Positions 43,572-52,757 of a stretch of 64,000 nucleotides of DNA are shown one piece after another; the stretch's first letter is position 1; each line of letters begins with the position of its first letter. Source of the DNA: a bacterium (GTDB taxonomy: Bacteria > Gemmatimonadota > Gemmatimonadetes > Longimicrobiales > RSA9); the NCBI GenBank assembly GCA_003242735.1, contig QGVH01000011.1, positions 37,583-101,582 of the forward strand. The letters run 5' to 3'. The position numbers and the translations under genes were made by a program. Under the pieces are notes generated by a model. The model searched no databases, was not told the DNA's origin, and saw nothing but the letters and a program-made list of their open reading frames with translations.

Positions 43572-44678
43572 TCACTGCTGCGGCAGCCGCAGCGCCTCGC
43601 CGCCGCGGACCACGCGGAACTCGGCGCGACGGTTCTTGGCCCACGCCTCCTCGTTGCTGGCCGGGTCCACCGGCTGGCTCTCGCCCAGGCTCAACGTCTC
43701 GAGCTGCGAGGCGGGGACGCCCAGGGACACGAGGTGCGCCTTCACCGACTCGGCGCGCCGCTGGCCGAGCGCCAGGTTGTACTCCGTGGAGCCACGCTCG
43801 TCCGTGTGGCCCTCGATCCGCACCACCAGGTTCGGGTTCGCCTTCAGGACCCGGGCCTTCCGCTCCAGAATGGCCGCCGCGTCCGGGCGGATGTCCGAGC
43901 GGTCGAAGTCGAAGTGGACGACCTCCTCGATGATCGCCCGCGCCCGCGCGGTCTCCTCCGCGGTACGGTCCGCCGGAGTGGGCTCCGCAGGCGGCTCAGC
44001 CGCACGCTCGCTCGGCTGGGGCGTCGCCGGCGTCTCGGGTTGCGGCGGGGGCGGCTCCACCGTCGTCGCGACCGGCGGTTCCCCGCGCCGCTGCCACAGG
44101 TTCCACAGCAGGCTCAACCCGGCCTGGACGCCGAAATGCGTCTGGCTCTTGAACGTCACGACCGCCGTACCATCCGGGCGGCGCACGGCCGTGCCCCGGT
44201 TGCCGGCCCATTGCGCCGGCATATGGTCCACGGTGCCGTCCAGCCGGAGCGCCGCGTGGTCGCCCAGCCAGAACCGCAACCCCAGGAGCCCGCCGATGCC
44301 GTGCTCGTCGGCCGGCCGCTGGTTCGTCCGCCCGTAGTCGTACCAGGCATACCCCGCCCCGACCAGCAGATCGGTGCGGCCGCCGATCGGACGGTTGTAC
44401 AGGAGACGCGCGTGGAAGGGCGTGAAATTGGACTCCACGCCATCCCGGTCTTCCACCTGTCCCCGGGAGATGTCGGCCTCCAGGGAGACCTGGGGCAGGA
44501 TGAAGAGCCCCAACCGCCCGCTGATGCTCAGAACGTCATCGAACGCGCCCCGCCGGTCCAAACGCGTGAAGCGGCCGAAGGGCCCCAGTTCCACCGTCCC
44601 CGGTTGCTGCGCGGGGAGTGGCACCGCGACCATCACCAGCGCGAGGACCGCGCCTGCCATTCGCCGCCGCCTACGCAT
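43572..44678 (-). CDS. OmpA-family outer-membrane protein with peptidoglycan-binding domain
   Basis: This 368-residue exported protein has a signal peptide (MAGAVLALVMVAVPLPAQ). An N-terminal eight-stranded barrel-like region of about 200 residues precedes a Pro/Glu-rich linker (about 215-250). The C-terminal OmpA domain contains VHFDFDRSDIRPDA, RIEGHTDERGSTEYNLALGQRRAESV and a final NRRAEFRV, with the Asp and Arg that bind diaminopimelate. It ties the outer membrane to the wall. The ATG at 44678 is six bases after GGAGGG; the ATG at 44684 abuts that site. A promoter candidate lies about 80 nt upstream. Confidence 0.93.
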   Translation of the reverse strand: MRRRRRMAGAVLALVMVAVPLPAQQPGTVELGPFGRFTRLDRRGAFDDVLSISGRLGLFILPQVSLEADISRGQVEDRDGVESNFTPFHARLLYNRPIGGRTDLLVGAGYAWYDYGRTNQRPADEHGIGGLLGLRFWLGDHAALRLDGTVDHMPAQWAGNRGTAVRRPDGTAVVTFKSQTHFGVQAGLSLLWNLWQRRGEPPVATTVEPPPPQPETPATPQPSERAAEPPAEPTPADRTAEETARARAIIEEVVHFDFDRSDIRPDAAAILERKARVLKANPNLVVRIEGHTDERGSTEYNLALGQRRAESVKAHLVSLGVPASQLETLSLGESQPVDPASNEEAWAKNRRAEFRVVRGGEALRLPQQ

Positions 44679-44758
44679 GATCATCCCTCCGTTGAAACAA
44701 TGACGGGCTCGCCCGCCACCGCGCATTCTGTCTCATACAGGGCGGCCCGGGCGCGACG

Positions 44759-44787
44759 ATTATCGCCGATCCCAAGGAACGACGCAA
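44759..44787 (-). promoter_or_regulatory. Promoter candidate for the OmpA-family gene
   Basis: On the minus strand TTGCGT (44787-44782), a 17-nt spacer and GATAAT (44764-44759) precede the start by about 80 nt. The remainder of the 308-nt gap (44679-44986) shows no gene. Confidence 0.5.
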
Positions 44788-44986
44788 GTCGGCCGACGGC
44801 CGGCTCGACGCACAGCGTCTCGGGCCGGGCTGCCTGACGATCGCAGAACGCGCCGCCGGCGGCCCGGCCAGGAACAGCCGCATGCCGGGCCACTCCGCAC
44901 GCCCGATCCGCCGACGACGCTCCGCACGACGTGGTTCGGTGGACGGAGCCGGGCACGGCCGGGACGTCCGGCCGGGGGGCGCGGCC

Positions 44987-46861
44987 TCAGGTCCGGCCGT
45001 GCGCCCACTCGAGGAGCTGAGCCGTGTTGATCAGCGCAATGTGGGTGAACGCTTGCGGGAAGTTGCCGAGGAAGTCCCCCGTGTGCGGGTCGATCTCCTC
45101 GCTGTACAGCCCCAGATGGTTCGCGTGTCGCAGCATCCGCCGGAAGATGCGCTCGCCACGCTCCACGTCACCGGACAGGATCAGCGCGTCCGCCAGCCAG
45201 AAGGTGCAGATCGAGAAGACCCCTTCGCCGCCGGGCAGACCGTCCGGGTTGATGTAGCGGTAGACCAGCTCCCGGTCCTCGCTCGTGAGCTCGCGGATCG
45301 TCGCCTCGATCGTCGCCCGCACCCGCGGATGGTCCGGCGGCAGGAAGCCGACGATCGGGATCAGCAGGTTCGCCGCGTCCAGCGCCGTGCTGCCGTAGTA
45401 CTGGACGAACGAGCGGCGCGTCTCGTCCCACCCCTTCTCCATCACCTCCGCGTGGATCGCGTCGCGCTCGCGCCGCCACCGGTCGATGTCGCCCGGCAGC
45501 CCCAGCTCCTCGGCCATCCGGATCGCGCGGTCCAGCGCGACCCAGGCCATCACCTTGCTGAACACGTAGTGCTGGACGCCGGCGCGCACCTCCCAAATGC
45601 TCGTGTCCTTGCGATGCCAGTTGTCCGCCACCCAGTCGGCGAGGCTCGCGAGGAGGGACCACATCCCCTCCGTCATGCGGTTGTGCTGGTGCCACAGGAA
45701 CGCCGCCTCCAGGACCTCGCCGTACACGTCGATCTGGAGCTGGTCGTACGCGCCGTTCCCGATGCGCACCGGCCGCGAGCCACGGTACCCCTCGAGATGA
45801 TCGAGCTCCCGCTCCGCCAGGTCCCGTTCCCCCGCGATCCCGTACATGATCTGGAGGTGGTCCGCGGATTTCCGGCACACCCGCTTCAGATACCCCATGA
45901 AGCGGTCCGCTTCGTCGTACTGGCCGAGAGCGTGCAGCGCGTAGAGCGTGAACGCCGCGTCACGCAGCCACGTGTACCGGTAATCCCAGTTGCGGACCCC
46001 GCCGATCTCCTCCGGCAGCGATGTCGTCGGTGCCGCCACGACGGCGCCGGTGGGCGCGTAGAACAGCAGTTTCAGGACGAGGGCGCTGCGTTCCACCTCG
46101 GCCCGGTACGGGCCGGAGTAGCGGATGCGGCTGACCCACTCGTCCCAGAACGCGGCGGTGGCGTCCAGCTTGGCCTGGGAGTCGTAGCTGCCGATGGGGT
46201 GGACCTCATCGTCGTCGTAGCGGAGCACCACCCACGTCGTCTCGCCGGCGCTCAGCCGGAGGCGCGCCCGCGCGGTTCCGTCCGACAACTCCCACCACAG
46301 GTCTTCGAGCGACGACAGCGCCACGGCCTCGTCCTCGCGGTCCGTCGCCAGCACGCCGTGACGCCGCCTCATCAGGTAGACGGGCGAGAGCGCGTAGTCG
46401 AAGCGCGGCTCGAAGAGGATCTCCACCTCGACCTGGCCACGCGTGCAGCGGATACGGCGGTGGATCTCGTGGTAGGCCGAGAGTTCCTGCCCGCGCTCGA
46501 GCGATGGCATGAAGTCGGTGACCTCCACCACGCCGCCCGCATCCGTGTGGAACGTCGTGACCAGAATGTTCGTCGCTGGCAGGTAACGCTGCGACGAAGT
46601 GTACGGGGCCGTGGGCGCGATGCGGAAGCGGCCGCCCTTCTTGTGGTCCAGGATCGCAGCGAAGAGACTCGCTGAGTCGAAGCGCGGGAAGCAGCACCAG
46701 TCGATCGAGCCGTCCAGCCCGACCAGAGCGCATGTGCGCATGTCCCCGATGATCCCGTAGGCCGAGATCGGCTTGTAGTCCGGGAACCGCCCAGCGTGCG
46801 TCGCTGCGTCGACCCTTTCTTGCTCTTGCTCGTGCAGGACCGGGTTCCCCAATTCCGTCAA
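44987..46861 (-). CDS. Glycoside hydrolase family 15 protein (glucoamylase/trehalase-like)
   Basis: This 624-residue protein has an N-terminal beta-sandwich beginning with ISAYGIIGDMRTCALVGLDGSIDW, the typical GH15 opening, and a C-terminal alpha/alpha-6 barrel. GVRNWDYRYTWLRDAAFTLYAL and FSICTFWLADALILSGD are conserved catalytic-domain blocks. Bacterial relatives of this type hydrolyse trehalose, or alpha-glucans less often. No signal peptide is seen, so it is probably cytosolic, which favours trehalose. The TTG start follows GAGGAG and overlaps the stop of the BON gene as TTGA, coupling the two. Confidence 0.9.
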   Translation of the reverse strand: MTELGNPVLHEQEQERVDAATHAGRFPDYKPISAYGIIGDMRTCALVGLDGSIDWCCFPRFDSASLFAAILDHKKGGRFRIAPTAPYTSSQRYLPATNILVTTFHTDAGGVVEVTDFMPSLERGQELSAYHEIHRRIRCTRGQVEVEILFEPRFDYALSPVYLMRRRHGVLATDREDEAVALSSLEDLWWELSDGTARARLRLSAGETTWVVLRYDDDEVHPIGSYDSQAKLDATAAFWDEWVSRIRYSGPYRAEVERSALVLKLLFYAPTGAVVAAPTTSLPEEIGGVRNWDYRYTWLRDAAFTLYALHALGQYDEADRFMGYLKRVCRKSADHLQIMYGIAGERDLAERELDHLEGYRGSRPVRIGNGAYDQLQIDVYGEVLEAAFLWHQHNRMTEGMWSLLASLADWVADNWHRKDTSIWEVRAGVQHYVFSKVMAWVALDRAIRMAEELGLPGDIDRWRRERDAIHAEVMEKGWDETRRSFVQYYGSTALDAANLLIPIVGFLPPDHPRVRATIEATIRELTSEDRELVYRYINPDGLPGGEGVFSICTFWLADALILSGDVERGERIFRRMLRHANHLGLYSEEIDPHTGDFLGNFPQAFTHIALINTAQLLEWAHGRT

Positions 46862-47355
46862 CGATTCTCCTCGGACCAGCTACCTTCCTGGACCGGCCGA
46901 TCCGGGGGCTCGTACGCTTCCCCCCGCGAGATCGCCGCCTGCACGTTGTGCGTACCGTAGAGGTGGCCGGGGAGGTCCTCGATCAGGTGATCCGCTTCGG
47001 TATCGGTCAGCGCGCCTTCCTCTCCCAGCTGCGCCTCCACCTCCTGGTCTTCCGCGACGGCTTCATCGGCCGCCTCGCTCTGCTCGGCGCGCACCAGCTC
47101 GTCCACCACCACCTCGTTCGAGTAGTTGGCGATGCCGAGCACGTCGCCGATCACCTGCTCGATGGCCTGCAGCTCGGCCTCCGACCCGACCCGGCCGGCA
47201 ACCGTGATGAACCCGTCCGTCACCTGGATGTCGAGTCGATCCGGGTCCAGTTCCGGGTACTCGGAGAGTTCCTGGACGATCAGGTCGTACAGCTCCTCAT
47301 CGTCGAGGTCGCCGATGGAATAGAGGTCTTCGTAGTCTCCGCCGCGGTCGGGCAT
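46858..47355 (-). CDS. BON-domain protein
   Basis: This 165-residue acidic protein has ELYDLIVQELSEYPELDPDRLDIQV followed by DGFITVAGRVGSEAE and a Val-rich end, matching a BON domain at about 20-90. The C-terminal 75 residues are acidic and probably disordered (DEAVAEDQEVEAQLGEEG). It is related to the protein at 42448-43317. The ATG at 47355 follows GAGGGGAGG. It has no signal peptide. The GH15 gene is coupled to its stop. Confidence 0.86.
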   Translation of the reverse strand: MPDRGGDYEDLYSIGDLDDEELYDLIVQELSEYPELDPDRLDIQVTDGFITVAGRVGSEAELQAIEQVIGDVLGIANYSNEVVVDELVRAEQSEAADEAVAEDQEVEAQLGEEGALTDTEADHLIEDLPGHLYGTHNVQAAISRGEAYEPPDRPVQEGSWSEENR

Positions 47356-47421
47356 GTGCGCCTCCCCTCGCATCCGCTCTCCGGAGGGGCGCCGCACGAG
47401 CCGGCCGCGGGCCAGCGTGAC

Positions 47422-48117
47422 TCAGAAGTGAATGGCCGCCCCCACGGAGAAATAGAAGTTCTGGACCCACTCCTCGCTGGACACGTCCCCGATCGAGGTG
47501 AACGCGCGCGGGTTGTCCAGCTCCCAGAACAGCAGTCGCCCGTCCAGCCGGAGCGACAGCCGGGGCATCGCGAACCACTCGATGCCGCCGCCCAGTTGAC
47601 CGGCGAAACTCGTGCCGAAGCCGAAGCGCACGTCCGGGTCGAGGTCCGGCGTCTTCTCGTCGGCTACGCTGATGGCGGCGCCGGCACCCGCGAGGAGGTA
47701 GGGCTGCACGTTCCGGTACGTCCGGGGGCCGGTGAGGTTGAACCGGAGCGCCCCCGACAGCACCAGCAGCGAGATGTCCGCATTGCGGAGGCGGACCGGC
47801 ATGTGGGTGTCGCCCTCCTCGTCGGTCTCCAGGTCCACCACGCGTCGGGAGGTCGGCACGAACGCGGCCTCGCCTTCCACCGTGAACGGCCCACTGAGCC
47901 GGATCCCGTAGCGCGCGCCGAAGACCGGAGCCGAGCCGGGCCCGAGCTCCAGCGACCCGCGATCGGTGACGACGTACCCCACGAACAGGCCACCGGCCTG
48001 CGAATGTTCCAGGTGCCGGTACGGTGAGCGGATCGTCTGGCCCGCCGCGGGTGTCGCGAGGAGCGCGACCGCGGAGACCGTGGCCAGCATCCGGCGGAGT
48101 CGTTGCTTGGAAGTCAT
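47422..48117 (-). CDS. Outer-membrane beta-barrel protein
   Basis: This 231-residue exported protein has a leader ATVSAVALLATPAAGQ and alternating strands such as GGLFVGYVVTDRG and YGIRLSGPFTVEGEAAFVP. It ends in AAIHF with a terminal Phe. It resembles the small outer-membrane beta-barrel domain proteins common in FCB bacteria, with no more specific motif. It lies upstream of the BON gene on the same strand and is divergent from the SH3 protein. Confidence 0.78.
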   Translation of the reverse strand: MTSKQRLRRMLATVSAVALLATPAAGQTIRSPYRHLEHSQAGGLFVGYVVTDRGSLELGPGSAPVFGARYGIRLSGPFTVEGEAAFVPTSRRVVDLETDEEGDTHMPVRLRNADISLLVLSGALRFNLTGPRTYRNVQPYLLAGAGAAISVADEKTPDLDPDVRFGFGTSFAGQLGGGIEWFAMPRLSLRLDGRLLFWELDNPRAFTSIGDVSSEEWVQNFYFSVGAAIHF

Positions 48118-48207
48118 GCGATCCCGGATGGTTCAGGAAGGGTACGCGAACGGCGCGCCAAGGTAGACGCGCCCCGGCGCACACGCAAGCGGGCGGCCGT
48201 GCGCGAA

Positions 48208-48236
48208 TTGACACCCCCACACCGTGGTCCTAGGTT
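48208..48236 (+). promoter_or_regulatory. Strong sigma-70 promoter candidate for the SH3 protein
   Basis: A perfect TTGACA (48208-48213), a 17-nt spacer and TAGGTT (48231-48236) lie 44 nt before the ATG at 48281, in the divergent region between two envelope genes. Confidence 0.7.
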
Positions 48237-48280
48237 CCCAGGCCACAGAATAACCGTATGGCCTCCAGGCGGTTCCCCGG

Positions 48281-49315
48281 ATGCTTCGCCTTCTCGGCTT
48301 CGTCTCGCTCCTCCTTTGGCCCGCTGCAGCGTTCGCACAGGCGGGAACGGTCACCAGGGGCGGTGAAGAGCTGCGCGCGGCGCCGGACGGCGCCATCCTC
48401 GCGACGATCCAGCAGGGCACGCCGCTCATCCTCGGCAGGCGCCAGGGCGCCTGGCAGGAGGTGACGCTTGAAGGCTGGATCTGGCATGCGTCGGTCCGTG
48501 CCGAGCGCAACGGTCCCCACGACCTCGTGGTCTCGGCGCGGCCCACGGAGAACCTGCGCGCCTCGCCCAACGGCGACCTTCTGGCGATCGTCCGGACGGG
48601 CATGCGGCTCACCCAGGTCGAGCGTGAGGGCAATTGGGTCCGGGTTCGCCGCACCGGCTGGGTCCGTGCGAGCGCCGTCGCCGCCGCCGAGGCGGGAGCC
48701 GCCTCCCAGCACGCGCGGGAGCCGTCCCCGCCGGAGGCGCCGGCCTCAACCCCACCGGACACGCTGCCCCAGGAGGAGTCGGCGCCGGCCGCCGCGGGCA
48801 CGGTCCACATCGGCCCCTCCGGCGCCGCCGTGGTCGTTCGGCCCGGCGGGGACACCCTGGCGAGGATCCGGCCGGGGGCGGTCGTCGCGCTCGGCCCGCG
48901 GGAGGGCGATTGGGTCCGGGTCCGGCTCGAGGGCTGGGTGCCCGCGGCCGCCATCGGCGCCGCGGCGGCGGGGGACGTGCTCTCCGACATCACCGCCGCC
49001 GCGCTCGCCGAGGACCCCGGCGCGTTCACCGGCAAGGTCGTCGAGTGGGAGCTCCAGTTCATCGCGCTCCAGCGCGCGGAGCCGATCCGCACGGACTTCG
49101 GCCCCGGCGAGCCCTTCATGCTGACCCGCGGGCCGGCCGGGGAGGGCGGATTCGTCTACGTGGCGGTCCCAGCCGAGCTCGTCCCCGAGGTCGAACGGAT
49201 CCAGCCGCTCGGCCGCATCCGCGTTCGCGCCCGCGTGCGGAACGCGCACTCCCCCCTCACGGAGGCGCCCATCCTGGAACTGCTCGAACTCCGGCGCGCC
49301 GGCGACGCGGATTGA
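48281..49315 (+). CDS. Exported protein with repeated bacterial SH3-like domains
   Basis: This 344-residue protein has a signal peptide LLGFVSLLLWPAAAFAQ and three SH3-like repeats at about 20-75, 78-135 and 170-225. Each has an LRA.PDG/LRASPNG-type loop and a terminal W-V-R or GW motif (EGWIWHASV, TGWVRASAV, EGWVPAAAI). A Pro/Ala linker separates the second and third. The last 100 residues form an OB-like or unrecognised domain. Such repeats bind peptidoglycan peptides or act as envelope scaffolds. A strong promoter precedes it and a protease gene follows. Confidence 0.82.
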   Translation: MLRLLGFVSLLLWPAAAFAQAGTVTRGGEELRAAPDGAILATIQQGTPLILGRRQGAWQEVTLEGWIWHASVRAERNGPHDLVVSARPTENLRASPNGDLLAIVRTGMRLTQVEREGNWVRVRRTGWVRASAVAAAEAGAASQHAREPSPPEAPASTPPDTLPQEESAPAAAGTVHIGPSGAAVVVRPGGDTLARIRPGAVVALGPREGDWVRVRLEGWVPAAAIGAAAAGDVLSDITAAALAEDPGAFTGKVVEWELQFIALQRAEPIRTDFGPGEPFMLTRGPAGEGGFVYVAVPAELVPEVERIQPLGRIRVRARVRNAHSPLTEAPILELLELRRAGDAD

Positions 49316-49397
49316 CGCCCCGGCCGTGGGCCCGAGGCCCAGCGTGCGGGCCCGCTGTCGCACGAGCGCCGAGGACAGACGAGACAGGGATGCGTCG

Positions 49398-51569
49398 ATG
49401 AGACGAGACAGGCGGGAGCTCCGCATTCCGGTCGCGATCGCGGCAGTGCTCGCGCTCACCGTGTGCGGCGATCCGTCCGGCCCGCAGGGCGGACGGTCCA
49501 TCGCCATCCACGGTGAAGCCCCACGTTATGGCCTCGTGGGCACCGTACTGGAGACGCCCCTGCGCGTCGTCGTGACCCGGCGCAGCAACGGCGAGCCCCT
49601 CGGCAGGGTGAGCGTGAGCTGGCGGGTGGTGCAGGGCAGCGGCGCGAGGATCGAGCCGGCGACGTCGCAGACGGACTCAGCCGGCATCGCATCCGCGTAC
49701 CTGCGGCTGGGGCCGGAGCCGGGCTCGTACCGCGTGGAGGCGTGGGTGCCAGGAGCCGTCGACGGCCCTGCAGGGTTCGAGGTCTACGCGGTGCACCGGC
49801 CCGAGATCCTCGCCATCACGCCCGATCCCGTCCCGGCAGGCGATGTGGTCCGCATCACCGGCCGCAACTTCGGCCCCGTGCCCGAGGACCACGTGGTGCT
49901 GTTCGGCAACTTCCGCGGCACCGTTCTGGATGGATCCTCCACGGAGCTGGAGGTCGTGGTCCCGGGCTGCATCCCCCAGCGCTCGGTGTCGGTGACCGTC
50001 GAACTCGGGCCCGTGCGCAGCCTGCCCGCCCCGCTCCGGGTGGAGGCCGAGCCGGAGAGCCCTCTCGTCCTCGAGCGCGGGCGCGCCGCAACGCTCACCA
50101 GCCCGGGCGAGCTGGCCTGCATCCGGTTGCCGGCGGGGCCGGCGTCGGCGCGGTATCTGCTGATCGCGCAGAACGCCCACGACGACCCGGACCGTGACCT
50201 CCCCTTCCAGCTCGCGGCGCTCACCGGCCCGCTCACGGCGCCGCCGCTCGACCCGACGCCCACGCACAGCGTCGCGTTCGCGACTGGCGGGCCCGGCGAG
50301 TTCGGCGCCCTGTGGGATGCCGAACTGCGAGCCCGCGAGCGCCGGCTCTCACCCGCGGCTGCGCTGCCGGCCCGGGGCGAGCTCCGGGCGCTCGGCGCCG
50401 GAGCCGCCCCCAAGGTCGGCGACCGACGGCAGTTCCGGGTCATCAACAAGGATGACGGCTTCACGCGCGTGACGGCCGAGGTGATGCACGTCAGCGGGCG
50501 CGCAGTCTTCTATCAGGACGTCCGCGCACCCGCGGGCGGGTTCACCGCGACGGACTTCGCGGCGCTCGGCCGGTTGTTCGACGACCCGATCTACGAGGCC
50601 GTGGTCTCGACGTTCGGCGAGCCGTCGGACGTGGACGGGGATGGCCGGATCACCATCCTCTTCACGCCCGTCGTGAACGAGATGACGCCGCGCGGGTCGA
50701 ACGGTTTCATCGCCGGCTTCTTCTACGGCCTGGACCTCACCACCGAACCCAACAGCAACCGCGCGGAGATCTTCTACAGCCTGGTGCCGGACCCGAACGG
50801 GGACTTCGGCGACCGCCGCGCGACATCGGACGTGCTCCGCGTCGTCCCACCGGTGCTGGCGCACGAGTTCCAGCACATGATCCACTTCAACCAGCGGTTC
50901 TTGCTGCGCAGGGTGGGAACGGAGGTGCAGTGGCTGTCCGAGGCGCTCGCCCACAGCGCCGAAGACATCGTCGCCGCGGCGCTGCGGGAGCGGGGGCAGG
51001 AGAGCGACGCCGACGTGTTCTCGATCCCCAACCTCCAGCGCGCGAGCCGGTTCCTGGCGGACCCCGGCGGAGCGAGTCTGATCGGCGACGATCCGCCCGG
51101 CTCGCTCGAGGAGCGCGGGGCGCAGTGGCTCTTCCTCAAGTACGTCAGCGGCCACTACGGCGGCGCGGATCTGCTCCGGACCCTCACGCAGACCACGCGC
51201 AGCGGCGTGGACAACGTCACGGCGGCGACGGGCCGGAGCTGGAGCTCTCTCCTCGCCGACTGGTCCGTGGCGCTCTGGGCCCACAGCGCGCCCGAGCTCC
51301 AGGGCGTCACCCTCGAGCCGCGCTTCACCTACGCGAACGTGGATCTACGCCAGGAATTCCAGCGGTTCGGTGCCAGCTACCCGCTCGAGCCCGTGCCGCT
51401 GCTCATGCAGGACTTCGTCGCGTCGGACACGCTGCCCGCCGCGAGCATGGACTACCTGCTCCTCGTGGCGCCCGGCTCGGCCCCGCCGTTGAACCTCAAC
51501 TTCGCCGGGAAACGGGGAGCTCCGTTCTCCGAGCCGGGCCCGCAGCTCACCATCCTGCGGGTGCGCTAG
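49398..51569 (+). CDS. Secreted M30-like metalloprotease with Ig-like and IPT/TIG domains
   Basis: This protein of about 723 residues has a leader RIPVAIAAVLALTVCG. It looks like a lipobox but has Val at -1, so lipidation is uncertain. An Ig-like Big-type domain (about 35-130) and an IPT/TIG domain (PEILAITPDPVPAGDVVRITG, about 135-215) precede the catalytic region. There VLAHEFQHMIHF gives HEFQH at 489-493 and WLSEALAHSAEDI the downstream Glu, as in hyicolysin-type M30 peptidases. Nutritional or adhesive protein degradation is likely. The ATG at 49398 follows AGGGATG; an earlier in-frame start at 49326 has only charged residues. The 3' end overlaps the convergent phosphodiesterase gene by 23 nt. 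Confidence 0.85.
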   Translation: MRRDRRELRIPVAIAAVLALTVCGDPSGPQGGRSIAIHGEAPRYGLVGTVLETPLRVVVTRRSNGEPLGRVSVSWRVVQGSGARIEPATSQTDSAGIASAYLRLGPEPGSYRVEAWVPGAVDGPAGFEVYAVHRPEILAITPDPVPAGDVVRITGRNFGPVPEDHVVLFGNFRGTVLDGSSTELEVVVPGCIPQRSVSVTVELGPVRSLPAPLRVEAEPESPLVLERGRAATLTSPGELACIRLPAGPASARYLLIAQNAHDDPDRDLPFQLAALTGPLTAPPLDPTPTHSVAFATGGPGEFGALWDAELRARERRLSPAAALPARGELRALGAGAAPKVGDRRQFRVINKDDGFTRVTAEVMHVSGRAVFYQDVRAPAGGFTATDFAALGRLFDDPIYEAVVSTFGEPSDVDGDGRITILFTPVVNEMTPRGSNGFIAGFFYGLDLTTEPNSNRAEIFYSLVPDPNGDFGDRRATSDVLRVVPPVLAHEFQHMIHFNQRFLLRRVGTEVQWLSEALAHSAEDIVAAALRERGQESDADVFSIPNLQRASRFLADPGGASLIGDDPPGSLEERGAQWLFLKYVSGHYGGADLLRTLTQTTRSGVDNVTAATGRSWSSLLADWSVALWAHSAPELQGVTLEPRFTYANVDLRQEFQRFGASYPLEPVPLLMQDFVASDTLPAASMDYLLLVAPGSAPPLNLNFAGKRGAPFSEPGPQLTILRVR

Positions 51570-52617
51570 GCGCCGCCCCGCTCACGCCGTCCGAGGTGAG
51601 CGTGGTCTCCGCCGCGCGCCGCGCGGCGTCGTCGAACGCCGCCGCCACGGGCTTGCCCGTCCAACCCTCGGGGATCGGCACGCCCAGCAGCCACAGCGCG
51701 GTGGCGGCCGTGTCCATGGTTCGGATCCCCGGGGGGAGCTGACCGGGCCGCACGCCCTTGCCCCACGCGATCCACGGGATCGTCATGTCCCGCGGGTCCG
51801 CGCTGCCGTGGTCCCGGCCGTGGCCGCCGTGGTCCGCCGTCACCACCACCGTGTAGTTGCCGCGGCCGTACGCCCGATCCGCCGCGGCCAGGACCTCGCC
51901 CACGGCCGCATCGGCGCGCCGCACCGCCCACCCGTAGATGCCGCTCATCCACCCCACCGTGTGGCCGGCGTAGTCCGGCTCGGCAATGTGCACGAACAGC
52001 AGGTTCGGCCGCTCGAACTTCAGGTACCGGACGACGTCTTCCACCGTCTGCGAGGCCAGCAGGTGCACCCAGCCATCCGGGGCCTGCGTGTGGTCCAGCG
52101 TGCCTGGCTTCTGCAGGTGATGGAACTTCGACTTGCTGAAGAACGCCGCCGTGCTCAGCCCTGCCTGCTTCGCCGCCTCGAACACCGTCGTCACCTCCAC
52201 GACGCCGCGCACGTCGGTCTCATCACTGTTCCACGTGACGCCGTGCACCTCCGGCGGCACGCCGGTCAGCATCGAGGTGTGCGACGGCAACGTCTTGCTC
52301 GGATAGATCGTCTGCGCCTCGAGCGACCACGCGCCCTCGCGCAGCATGCGCTGCAACCGCTTCGCGCCGAAGCGCTCGATCGCATCCGGCCTGAGCCCGT
52401 CGATCGAGATCACGATCACGTGGTCCGTCACGGCGCCCGCGGGCGGTGTCTCCCGGCCCGCCGGCATCCAGCCGCCCAGGAGCCCCACCAGCGCCAGCAC
52501 CGCGAGGCCGCGGCGCGGGTCCAGGAGGGATCTACGCTGTCTCAACTGCCTGCTCGTGAATCGCTGTCGCGCCGTGCCGTGGCTGCGACCGGCAGGGCCG
52601 AACCGGTCCAACGGCAC
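51547..52617 (-). CDS. Alkaline-phosphatase-fold phosphodiesterase (NPP-like)
   Basis: This 356-residue exported hydrolase belongs to the nucleotide pyrophosphatase/phosphodiesterase group. Its motifs are IVISIDGLRPDAIERFG (metal Asp), IYPSKTLPSHTSMLTG (catalytic Thr and nearby His), AEPDYAGHTVGW and VVVTADHGGHGRDHG (zinc ligands). A hydrophobic segment GLAVLALVGLLGGW is a signal or anchor. The start is uncertain: the GTG at 52617 has no clear ribosome site, and a TTG at 52545 would put the signal nearer the N-terminus. It could cleave phosphodiesters of nucleotides or lipids. Confidence 0.88.
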   Translation of the reverse strand: MPLDRFGPAGRSHGTARQRFTSRQLRQRRSLLDPRRGLAVLALVGLLGGWMPAGRETPPAGAVTDHVIVISIDGLRPDAIERFGAKRLQRMLREGAWSLEAQTIYPSKTLPSHTSMLTGVPPEVHGVTWNSDETDVRGVVEVTTVFEAAKQAGLSTAAFFSKSKFHHLQKPGTLDHTQAPDGWVHLLASQTVEDVVRYLKFERPNLLFVHIAEPDYAGHTVGWMSGIYGWAVRRADAAVGEVLAAADRAYGRGNYTVVVTADHGGHGRDHGSADPRDMTIPWIAWGKGVRPGQLPPGIRTMDTAATALWLLGVPIPEGWTGKPVAAAFDDAARRAAETTLTSDGVSGAAPSAPAGW

Positions 52618-52620
52618 GGA

Positions 52621-52665
52621 GTTGACGGTGTAAGTACTTGTCTATCAACAAATTATGGTACCCGT
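52621..52665. promoter_or_regulatory. AT-rich patch before the phosphodiesterase gene
   Basis: The stretch contains the palindrome AAGTACTT (52633-52640) and TTGATA-like and CATAAT-like hexamers on the minus strand, but no well-spaced pair. Its low GC stands out from its neighbours and suggests a promoter or operator. Confidence 0.4.
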
Positions 52666-52688
52666 CCGGGCCCGGGTCCGTTCCGGTC

Positions 52689-52724
52689 GGCCGGCGACGC
52701 GTCCCGGGCGACGCGTCGCCGGCC
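52689..52724. terminator. Perfect 14-bp hairpin after nicotinate phosphoribosyltransferase
   Basis: Positions 52689-52702 are the exact reverse complement of 52711-52724, with an 8-nt loop, 33 nt beyond the pncB stop on the minus strand. No T-run is seen. Confidence 0.55.
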
Positions 52725-52757
52725 ACCGGGCGCCGCGGCGACGGGCGACGGCGGGGC

